From assembly GCA_019247755.1 (NCBI GenBank), contig JAFBAM010000086.1, forward strand, positions 1 through 5,305: DNA of 5,305 bases. Direction: 5' to 3'. This document shows positions 1-5,305 of the stretch, in pieces. Under the pieces are notes generated by a model. The model saw only the letters and a program-made list of their open reading frames with translations, was not told where the DNA came from and made no database searches. The translations under genes were made by a program, and so were the position numbers. This DNA comes from Sphingomonas sp. (GTDB taxonomy: Bacteria > Pseudomonadota > Alphaproteobacteria > Sphingomonadales > Sphingomonadaceae). The first letter of the stretch is position 1. The number at the start of each line of letters is the position of its first letter.

Positions 1-1
1 C

Positions 2-1201
2 AACCGGCTAGATCGGCCGTGGGTGCGCGAAAAGGGCAAGCTGCGTGAGGCAAGCTGGTCCGAAGCGCTGGGGCTGTTCGCCGACAAGCTGAAGAAGGCG
101 AAGGCCAGGGTCGCAGCGATCGCGGGCGACCTGCTCGACGCCGAGACCATGTATGCGGCAAAGAAGCTGCTCGAAGGGCAGGGGTCGAACCTGCTCGAAG
201 GGCGGCAGACGGGCCTCGCCTACGACACGACTTCGCTAAGCGCGGTGGCCTTCAATTCGACCATCGCCGGCATCGAGGATGCCGACGCCGTCCTGTTGGT
301 CGGCTCCAACATCCGCTGGGAAGCGCCACTGATCGCCACCCGCATCCGAAAGGTCGCACGCAAAGGCGGCAGGGTTTTCGCCATCGGGCCCGAGATCGAC
401 CTCGGAATGAAGGTCGAATGGCTTGGTGACGACCTGAAGCTGCTTGGCAAGCTCCCGAAGGCCGTGAAGGACGCGTTCGCTGCCGCGCAGCGCCCGGCGG
501 TCATCGTCGGCGGCGGAGCGCTTGCCGCTGGTGCGCAGGGTGCGACCCTGGAGCTGGTCGACTCACTCGGCCTGATCAAGGACGGATGGAACGGCTACAA
601 TGTCATGCACTTCTCCGCCTCGAGGATGGCTGGTCTGATCCTCGGCTATGCCCAGAAGGGCGGCATTGCCGATCTCGAAGCCGCATCGCCGGAGCTGGTG
701 CTGTTGCTCGGTGCCGACGAGCTGGCCGCCGACCGCTTCAAGGGCGCGTACAAGGTCTACATCGGTCACCATGGCGACGCCGGCGCAAGGCAGGCCGACC
801 TCGTTCTTCCCGGCGCGGCCTATGCCGAAAAGCATGGAACCTACGTCAACACCGAGGGCCGCGTGCAGTGGAGCGAGAGGGCCGTCTTCGCGCCGGGCGA
901 TGCCCGCGAGGACTGGTCGATCCTTCGCGCCGTCAGCGATCTGGCGGGCAAAAAGCTGCCGTTCGACAGCTACGACCAGCTCCGAGCGAAGATGATCAAG
1001 GAATATCCGCAGCTCGGCCGCAACGGCCTGGTCGATCTGCCGTGGTCACCGCCAAAGCTGGCCACCAAGGCTGAAGGCCCGCTGCGCTACCCGATCGGCG
1101 ACTTCTTCCTGACCAACGCGATCTGCCGCAACAGCCCGACGATGCACCGCTGCTCGGAAGAACTGGTGCGCGGGACCCAGTTCAAGGAGGCGGCGGAGTG
1201 A
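2..1201 (+). CDS. nuoG: NADH-quinone oxidoreductase subunit G, C-terminal part (5' end cut by window edge)
   Basis: NuoG is the large peripheral-arm subunit of complex I. Its N-terminal part, outside this window, carries Fe-S clusters; the part seen here is the molybdopterin-oxidoreductase-like domain, which in complex I is structural and binds no molybdenum cofactor. The frame is open from base 2 and encodes 399 residues ending in TGA at 1199-1201. The first residues, NRLDRPWVREKGKLREASW, match the family's entry into this domain, so the GTG at 23 is an internal valine codon and not a start. Other family-like segments are ADLVLPGAAYAEKHGTYVN (from 794) followed by TEGRVQ, and a C-terminal tail with DFFLTNAICRNSPTMHRCSE. 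Family members in alphaproteobacteria are roughly 670-700 residues, so about 40% is missing upstream. Only two cysteines occur in the visible part and they form no cluster motif. The stop overlaps the nuoH start by 4 nt. Identification is firm; the missing N-terminus cannot be assessed. Confidence 0.96.
   Translation, partial: NRLDRPWVREKGKLREASWSEALGLFADKLKKAKARVAAIAGDLLDAETMYAAKKLLEGQGSNLLEGRQTGLAYDTTSLSAVAFNSTIAGIEDADAVLLVGSNIRWEAPLIATRIRKVARKGGRVFAIGPEIDLGMKVEWLGDDLKLLGKLPKAVKDAFAAAQRPAVIVGGGALAAGAQGATLELVDSLGLIKDGWNGYNVMHFSASRMAGLILGYAQKGGIADLEAASPELVLLLGADELAADRFKGAYKVYIGHHGDAGARQADLVLPGAAYAEKHGTYVNTEGRVQWSERAVFAPGDAREDWSILRAVSDLAGKKLPFDSYDQLRAKMIKEYPQLGRNGLVDLPWSPPKLATKAEGPLRYPIGDFFLTNAICRNSPTMHRCSEELVRGTQFKEAAE
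1184..1190 (+). promoter_or_regulatory. Ribosome binding site of nuoH
   Basis: AAGGAGG lies inside the last codons of nuoG, 7 nt before the GTG at 1198. It is a near-perfect Shine-Dalgarno match and supports GTG 1198 as the nuoH start despite the 4-nt overlap with nuoG. Confidence 0.85.
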
Positions 1202-2253
1202 CCGCGCTCTTCGAACATTGGGGCGCCACTCACGAATGGGCGTGGTTCTTCTCGATGCTGATCGGCATCCTCGTCATCGCACTTCCGCTAATGCTCGCGG
1301 TGGCGATGATAATCTATGCCGAGCGCAAGATCTGGGCCGCGATGGCGCTCCGGCGAGGGCCGAACGTCGTCGGTCCTTGGGGTCTGCTGCAGAGCTTCGC
1401 CGACGGCCTGAAGGTCTTCCTGAAGGAAACCATCATTCCCACCAGCGCGAACAAGGGCCTGTTCCTGATCGCGCCGATCGTCACCTTCACCGTGGCTTTG
1501 ATCGTCTGGGCTGTGGTGCCGTTCCAGGCGGGCGTCGTGCTCGCCGACGTCAATGTCGGCCTGCTCTACATCCTCGCGGCAAGCTCGCTCGGCGTTTACG
1601 GCGTGATCGTCGCCGGCTGGGCGTCCAACTCCAAATATCCCTTCTTCTCCGCACTCCGCGCAGCCGCGCAGATGGTGAGCTACGAAGTCTCGATTGGCTT
1701 CGTGCTGATCACAGTCGTCCTCTACGCCGGCACCTTCAACCTCTCCGCGATCGTGCTTCAGCAGAAGGGCTTCGGCCTCGGCATCGTCAACGGCTTCGGT
1801 TTCAACCTTCTGCTCTTCCCGATGTGGGTGGTCTTCTTCATCAGCTCGATGGCCGAGACCTTCCGCACACCCTTCGACCTGGTCGAGGCGGAGAGCGAGC
1901 TCGTGGCCGGCCACCAGACCGAATATTCCTCGATGAGCTTCGCGCTCTTCTGGCTCGGCGAATATGCCAACGTCATCCTGATGTGCGCGCTGAATGCGCT
2001 GCTGTTCTGGGGCGGGTGGCTGCCGCCGGTCGACTGGGCGCCGCTCTACATCATCCCCGGCATCATTTGGCTGCTGATCAAGATGAGCCTCTTCTTCTTC
2101 ATGTTCGGCTGGGTGAAGGCGACGGTCCCGCGCTATCGCTATGACCAGCTGATGCGCTTGGGCTGGAAGATCTTCCTGCCGCTGTCGCTCCTCTTCGTTG
2201 TCCTCACGTCCGGATGGCTGATGCTGACCCGTTATGGAGGGCCCGCGGTATGA
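1198..2253 (+). CDS. nuoH: NADH-quinone oxidoreductase subunit H (ND1 homologue)
   Basis: NuoH is the membrane subunit that joins the peripheral and membrane arms and forms most of the quinone-binding chamber and the start of the proton-relay path. The product is 351 residues, a normal length, with GTG as start. It is strongly hydrophobic, with about eight membrane segments (for example about 14-41, 88-110 and 120-143). Conserved landmarks are AERKI at 41-45, RGPNVVGPWGLLQ at 53-65 with FADGLKVFLKE after it, LRAAAQMVSYEV at 153-164 (E163 corresponds to E. coli E157), and the acidic third cytoplasmic loop with D227, E230, E232, E234 and E242. These loop acids sit at a constant offset of 14 from my recollection of E. 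coli D213, E216, E218, E220 and E228. One oddity is AETFR at 219-223 where many homologues have AETNR. The gene overlaps nuoG and nuoI by 4 nt each, implying translational coupling. Confidence 0.98.
   Translation: MTALFEHWGATHEWAWFFSMLIGILVIALPLMLAVAMIIYAERKIWAAMALRRGPNVVGPWGLLQSFADGLKVFLKETIIPTSANKGLFLIAPIVTFTVALIVWAVVPFQAGVVLADVNVGLLYILAASSLGVYGVIVAGWASNSKYPFFSALRAAAQMVSYEVSIGFVLITVVLYAGTFNLSAIVLQQKGFGLGIVNGFGFNLLLFPMWVVFFISSMAETFRTPFDLVEAESELVAGHQTEYSSMSFALFWLGEYANVILMCALNALLFWGGWLPPVDWAPLYIIPGIIWLLIKMSLFFFMFGWVKATVPRYRYDQLMRLGWKIFLPLSLLFVVLTSGWLMLTRYGGPAV
2236..2241 (+). promoter_or_regulatory. Ribosome binding site of nuoI
   Basis: GGAGGG lies 8 nt before the ATG at 2250 and inside the end of nuoH. 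It decides the nuoI start: the longer in-frame start at 2214 would add 12 unconserved residues and lies upstream of this site. Confidence 0.8.
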
Positions 2254-2732
2254 TCACGCGCACCCTCAAAGCTTTCACCCTGTGGGAATTCCTGCGCGCC
2301 CACGCGCTGACCTTGAAGTATTTCTTCAAGCCCAAGGCGACCATCAATTACCCCTACGAGAAGGCGCCGCAGAGCCCGCGCTTCCGCGGCGAGCATGCGC
2401 TGCGCCGCTATCCGAACGGCGAAGAGCGTTGCATCGCCTGCAAGCTCTGCGAGGCGATCTGCCCCGCGCTCGCGATCACCATCGAAGCCGAGCCGCGCGA
2501 GGACGGCAGCCGCCGCACCACCCGCTACGATATCGACATGGTCAAATGCATCTATTGCGGCCTCTGCCAGGAAGCCTGCCCGGTGGATGCCATCGTCGAA
2601 GGGCCGAACCTCGAATTCGCGACCGAAACGCGCGAGGAATTGCTCTACGACAAGGCCAAATTGCTAGCGAACGGCGACAAGTGGGAGCAGGCGATTGCCG
2701 CGAACCTTGCCGCCGATGCCCCCTACCGATAA
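2250..2732 (+). CDS. nuoI: NADH-quinone oxidoreductase subunit I, 2x[4Fe-4S] ferredoxin-type (TYKY homologue)
   Basis: NuoI is the peripheral-arm subunit that carries clusters N6a and N6b and hands electrons on towards N2 and the quinone. With ATG 2250 the product is 160 residues, typical of alphaproteobacteria. Two ferredoxin motifs are intact: CIACKLCEAICP (C61, C64, C67, C71) and CIYCGLCQEACP (C100, C103, C106, C110). As in other 2[4Fe-4S] ferredoxins, the last cysteine of each motif should ligate the opposite cluster. The N-terminus (FTLWEFLRAHALTLKYFFKP) is the amphipathic segment that docks on the membrane arm, and NYPYEK plus SPRFRGEHALRRYPNGEERC are family hallmarks. The ATG overlaps the nuoH stop (ATGA) and has a good ribosome binding site. 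An in-frame ATG at 2214 exists but lies inside nuoH and adds MADADPLWRARG, which does not resemble the family. The gene ends in TAA at 2730-2732. Confidence 0.98.
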   Translation: MITRTLKAFTLWEFLRAHALTLKYFFKPKATINYPYEKAPQSPRFRGEHALRRYPNGEERCIACKLCEAICPALAITIEAEPREDGSRRTTRYDIDMVKCIYCGLCQEACPVDAIVEGPNLEFATETREELLYDKAKLLANGDKWEQAIAANLAADAPYR

Positions 2733-2741
2733 GCGCGCCGC

Positions 2742-2757
2742 AACAGGGTCCCCCGTT
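2742..2757 (+). promoter_or_regulatory. Small inverted repeat over the weak nuoJ ribosome binding site
   Basis: The 24-nt gap between nuoI and nuoJ contains AAC-A-GGG, a TCC loop and CCC-GTT. This can fold into a 6-bp stem (AAC 2742-2744 with GTT 2755-2757; GGG 2746-2748 with CCC 2752-2754) with one bulged A. The only Shine-Dalgarno-like sequence for nuoJ, AGGG at 2745-2748, and the first base of the TTG start lie within it. The pairing is seen; any effect on translation is inferred, and a 3-nt loop makes the stem marginal. It has no U-tract, so it is not a terminator. Confidence 0.35.
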
Positions 2758-3362
2758 TGATCGCTACACTTGCCTTTTACTTGTTCGCGACGCTCACGAT
2801 TGCTTCGGCGATCGCGGTCATTTTCGCGCGCAATCCGGTGCACAGCGTGCTGTGGCTGATCCTCGCCTTCTTCAACTCGGCGGGGCTGATGCTGCTGGTC
2901 GGCGCCGAGTTCATCGCGATGCTGGTGGTGATCGTTTACGTCGGCGCGGTCGCGGTGCTGTTCCTGTTCGTCGTGATGATGCTCGACATCGACTTCGCGT
3001 CACTGCGCTCCGGCTTCACCCGCAACCTCCCGTTCGGGCTCATCATCGCGCTCGTGCTGCTGGCCGAGATCGTCATCGCGCTCAGCGCCTGGAAGGCTGG
3101 CCCCGCGCTCAGCAACCACGCGATCCCGGCGGCCGCGACGCCCAACATCGTTGCGTTGGGGCAGCTCCTCTACAGCCGCTACCTCTTCGCGTTCGAGCTC
3201 GCGGGCCTGATCCTGCTTGTCGCGATGATCGGCGCGATCGTCTTGACCCACCGCAGCCGCGGCGACCTCCGCACCCCGAAGGTGTCGAAGCAGATCGCGC
3301 GCCGTCCCGATGAAGCCATCCGCAATATGGACCCGGGCGTGGGCGAGGGGATGATATTGTGA
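2757..3362 (+). CDS. nuoJ: NADH-quinone oxidoreductase subunit J (ND6 homologue)
   Basis: NuoJ is a membrane-arm subunit next to NuoH and NuoK. Its third helix contributes to the central hydrophilic axis and undergoes a conformational change during turnover. The product is 201 residues with about five membrane segments. The hallmark region is GAEFIAMLVVIVYVGAVAVL (49-68) followed by FLFVVMMLDI; Y61 and G63 correspond to E. coli Y59 and G61. NPVHSVLWL (26-34) and the last helix with E147 also fit. The C-terminal tail (RRPDEAIRN, DPGVGEGMIL) is the long soluble tail typical of alphaproteobacteria. The start is TTG at 2757: it gives MIATLAFYLFAT, and no ATG, GTG or TTG lies in frame between it and the nuoI stop at 2730-2732. 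Only a weak AGGG precedes it, 8 nt away. It is in the same frame as nuoI, separated by a single in-frame TAA. The stop overlaps the nuoK GTG. Confidence 0.96.
   Translation: MIATLAFYLFATLTIASAIAVIFARNPVHSVLWLILAFFNSAGLMLLVGAEFIAMLVVIVYVGAVAVLFLFVVMMLDIDFASLRSGFTRNLPFGLIIALVLLAEIVIALSAWKAGPALSNHAIPAAATPNIVALGQLLYSRYLFAFELAGLILLVAMIGAIVLTHRSRGDLRTPKVSKQIARRPDEAIRNMDPGVGEGMIL
3345..3350 (+). promoter_or_regulatory. Ribosome binding site of nuoK
   Basis: GAGGGG lies 8 nt upstream of the GTG at 3359, inside the nuoJ codons for the GEGMIL tail. It supports GTG 3359 as the nuoK start over later internal ATG codons. Confidence 0.65.
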
Positions 3363-3664
3363 TCACCCTCAACCATTATCTCGCGGTTGCCGCGATCCTG
3401 TTCACGATCGGCGTGCTCGGCATCTTCCTCAACCGCCGCAACGTCATCCTGATGCTGATGGCGATCGAGCTGATCCTGCTCGCGGTGAACATCAACCTGG
3501 TCGCTTTCTCGGCCTACCTAGGCGACTTGACCGGGCAGGTGCTGGCGATGTTCGTCCTCACTGTCGCCGCCGCAGAGGCCGCGATTGGGCTCGCCATCCT
3601 CGTCATCTTCTTCCGCCGCCGCGGCTCGATCGCGGTCGACGACGCCAACCGGATGCGCGGCTGA
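3359..3664 (+). CDS. nuoK: NADH-quinone oxidoreductase subunit K (ND4L homologue)
   Basis: NuoK is a small membrane-arm subunit that, with NuoJ, carries buried glutamates linking the quinone site to the antiporter-like pumps. The product is 101 residues, about the length of E. coli NuoK, with three membrane helices (about 6-24, 29-52 and 59-84). E37 in MLMAIELILLAVN and E73 in TVAAAEAAIGLAI correspond to E. coli E36 and E72, which are needed for coupled activity. R26 and R27 in the loop after helix 1 match the conserved arginine pair (E. coli R25/R26). The start is GTG, within GTGA overlapping the nuoJ stop. The stop TGA at 3662-3664 shares its final A with the nuoL ATG. All expected key residues are present, so the subunit looks functional. 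Confidence 0.98.
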   Translation: MITLNHYLAVAAILFTIGVLGIFLNRRNVILMLMAIELILLAVNINLVAFSAYLGDLTGQVLAMFVLTVAAAEAAIGLAILVIFFRRRGSIAVDDANRMRG

Positions 3665-5305
3665 TGCATCCGGTCCTCCTCATCGTCTTCCTGCCGCTGA
3701 TCGCCGCGATCGTCGCCGGCCTCGGCAACCGCTGGATCGGCAGGACCGCCGCCAAGGCGATCACCACCGGCTCGCTGTTCGTCGGCGCCTTCCTCAGCTG
3801 GCCGATCTTCTTCCAGTACATCAGCGGCGGCGCCGACGCCGTTGTCGTGCCGGTCCTGACCTGGATCCAGTCCGGCACCCTGACCGTCGACTGGGCGCTC
3901 CGAGTCGATGCGCTGACCTCGGTGATGCTGGTCGTCGTCACGACCGTCTCCAGCCTCGTCCACCTCTACAGCTGGGGCTATATGGAGGAGGACCCAAGCC
4001 AGCCGCGCTTCTTCGCCTATTTGTCGCTGTTCAGCTTCGCGATGCTGATGCTGGTGACGGCAGATAGCTTGGTTCAGATGTTCTTCGGCTGGGAAGGCGT
4101 CGGCCTCGCTTCCTACCTGCTGATCGGCTTCTGGTACCACAAGCCGTCCGCCAACGCGGCGGCGCTCAAGGCCTTCGTCGTCAACCGCGTCGGCGATTTC
4201 GGCTTTTCGCTCGGCATCTTCGGCACCTTCCTGGTGTTCGGCACGGTCTCGATCCCGGCGATCCTGCACGCCGCGCCGGGCATGGCCGGATCCACCATCG
4301 GCTTCGCGGGCATGCGCGCCGACACGATGACCGTGCTCTGCCTGCTGCTGTTCGTCGGCGCGATGGGCAAGTCCGCGCAGCTTGGCCTCCACACCTGGCT
4401 TCCCGACGCGATGGAAGGCCCGACCCCGGTCAGCGCCCTGATCCACGCCGCGACCATGGTCACCGCCGGCGTCTTCATGGTCTGCCGCCTGTCACCGATG
4501 TTCGAGACGTCGGCGACCGCGATGCATGTCGTCACCTGGGTCGGCGCCGCGACCTGCATCTTCGCCGCGACCGTCGGCTGCGCCCAGAACGACATCAAGC
4601 GCGTCATCGCTTATTCGACCTGCTCGCAGCTCGGCTACATGTTCTTCGCCGCCGGCGTCGGCGCTTACGGCGCGGCGATGTTCCACCTCTTCACGCACGC
4701 CTTCTTCAAGGCGCTGCTGTTCCTCGGCGCGGGCTCGGTCATCCACGCGATGCACCACGAACAGGACATGCGTTACTATGGCGCGCTCCGGAAGGAGATC
4801 CCGATCACCTTCTGGGTGATGGTGATCGGTACGTTGGCGATCACCGGCGTCGGCCTCGACCTGCCGGGCATGCCGGTCGGTTTCGCCGGCTTCTGGTCGA
4901 AGGACGCGATCCTCGAGAGCTCATGGGCCGCTGGCACCGTGCCCGGGACGATCGCCTTCTGGGTCGGCTCGCTCGCCGCCCTGTTGACCAGCTTCTACAG
5001 CTGGCGCCTCATCTTCCTGACCTTCTTCGGCGAAGCCCGCTGGGGCGCCTCCGAGCATATCCAGCACGCCGTCCATCACGTCCATGAATCGCCGGATGAA
5101 GAGCATGGCGACAGCGCGCATGAGCCAGGCCTGCCGAAGGCAGGGACCGCTGGCTATCACCCGCACGAGAGCCCGCTCACGATGCTGGTGCCGATCACGC
5201 TGCTGGCGCTCGGCGCCTTGCTCGCCGGCCAGCTGTTCCACCACGTCTTCATCCACCCCGAGGGCGGACCGGGATTCTGGCAGGGCAGCGTCGCCTTCAG
5301 CAAGG
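3664..5305 (+). CDS. nuoL: NADH-quinone oxidoreductase subunit L (ND5 homologue), 3' end cut by window edge
   Basis: NuoL is the distal antiporter-like subunit of the membrane arm, a proton pump that also provides the long lateral helix. The frame runs open from ATG 3664 to the window edge: 547 complete codons plus one base. Alphaproteobacterial NuoL is usually near 680-700 residues, so the last helices and most of the lateral helix are missing. Key residues are intact: E144 in FFGWEGVGLASY (E. coli E144), K236 in GAMGKSAQ (K229), H261 in PVSALIHAATM (H254), H341 and H345 (H334/H338), K349 in FFKALLFLGAG (K342), and K413-D414 in GFWSKDAIL (K399-D400). Between late helices lies a His/acid-rich loop, residues 464-502, with nine histidines. 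The start shares one base with the nuoK stop (TGATG). Only a weak GGA (3651-3653) lies upstream, which suggests translation by re-initiation after nuoK. Confidence 0.97.
   Translation, partial: MHPVLLIVFLPLIAAIVAGLGNRWIGRTAAKAITTGSLFVGAFLSWPIFFQYISGGADAVVVPVLTWIQSGTLTVDWALRVDALTSVMLVVVTTVSSLVHLYSWGYMEEDPSQPRFFAYLSLFSFAMLMLVTADSLVQMFFGWEGVGLASYLLIGFWYHKPSANAAALKAFVVNRVGDFGFSLGIFGTFLVFGTVSIPAILHAAPGMAGSTIGFAGMRADTMTVLCLLLFVGAMGKSAQLGLHTWLPDAMEGPTPVSALIHAATMVTAGVFMVCRLSPMFETSATAMHVVTWVGAATCIFAATVGCAQNDIKRVIAYSTCSQLGYMFFAAGVGAYGAAMFHLFTHAFFKALLFLGAGSVIHAMHHEQDMRYYGALRKEIPITFWVMVIGTLAITGVGLDLPGMPVGFAGFWSKDAILESSWAAGTVPGTIAFWVGSLAALLTSFYSWRLIFLTFFGEARWGASEHIQHAVHHVHESPDEEHGDSAHEPGLPKAGTAGYHPHESPLTMLVPITLLALGALLAGQLFHHVFIHPEGGPGFWQGSVAFSK

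Noticed and set aside
23..25. GTG at 23 as a start of a 392-residue protein
   Set aside because: The frame is open upstream to the window edge and those residues (NRLDRPW) match NuoG, so this GTG is an internal valine codon.
586..1074. Second-frame 162-residue open frame inside nuoG
   Set aside because: It is an Arg-rich frame-shifted reading of nuoG with no family resemblance; nuoG itself is continuous and conserved through it.
1288..1914. 208-residue antisense open frame opposite nuoH
   Set aside because: It has the same charged, low-complexity composition as other antisense shadows and lies opposite a well-conserved gene.
2214..2249. Longer nuoI beginning at ATG 2214
   Set aside because: It adds 12 residues unlike the family, lies deep in nuoH, and the good ribosome site and ATGA overlap point to 2250.
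2234..3313. 359-residue open frame across nuoI and nuoJ on the + strand
   Set aside because: It is an Arg/Pro-rich out-of-frame translation of two clear complex I genes; such shadows are expected in GC-rich DNA.
3514..4446. 310-residue antisense open frame opposite nuoK/nuoL
   Set aside because: Its product is a low-complexity run of Glu, Asp, Arg, His and Gly typical of the complement of GC-rich membrane-protein genes, with no recognisable domain; the + strand genes fully explain the region.
1..5305. A hidden mobile element, CRISPR array, RNA gene, promoter or terminator
   Set aside because: Genes abut or overlap throughout, the largest gap is 24 nt, and I saw no repeat array, tRNA-like fold or stem followed by a T-run.

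Overview
The window is a stretch of a proton-pumping NADH:quinone oxidoreductase (respiratory complex I) operon. All recognised genes are on the + strand, in the order nuoG (3' part), nuoH, nuoI, nuoJ, nuoK, nuoL (5' part). Both ends cut through genes: nuoG is already open at the left edge and nuoL runs off the right edge without a stop. Coding density is essentially complete; the only gap between genes is 24 nt, between nuoI and nuoJ.

The source looks like a GC-rich alphaproteobacterium, probably of the Sphingomonadales. This is inferred from protein character: a mitochondrial-ND1-like NuoH (RGPNVVGPWGLLQ), a short 160-residue NuoI, a NuoJ tail ending in DPGVGEGMIL, and a NuoL with a His-rich loop before its late membrane helices. 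The order of the bacterial operon (G-H-I-J-K-L) is unbroken, with no accessory gene inserted. The genus cannot be fixed by eye.

Layout: bases 2-1201 encode the C-terminal molybdopterin-oxidoreductase-like part of NuoG (peripheral arm). Bases 1198-2253 encode NuoH, which forms the quinone-chamber entrance at the joint between the arms. Bases 2250-2732 encode NuoI, carrying two [4Fe-4S] clusters (N6a/N6b) that pass electrons towards the quinone. Bases 2757-3362, 3359-3664 and 3664-5305 encode the membrane-arm subunits NuoJ, NuoK and NuoL; NuoL is the distal antiporter-like proton pump. Together they cover the end of the Fe-S wire, the quinone site, the central proton/charge-relay axis and the far pump.

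The genes are tightly coupled. G/H, H/I and J/K overlap by 4 nt (GTGA or ATGA), and K/L share one base (TGATG). The I/J junction is the exception: it has a short gap, a TTG start and a small predicted hairpin over a weak ribosome binding site. I see no promoter, terminator, RNA gene, mobile element, repeat array or CRISPR. I found no convincing undescribed system; the observations listed are modest ones within a well-known operon.
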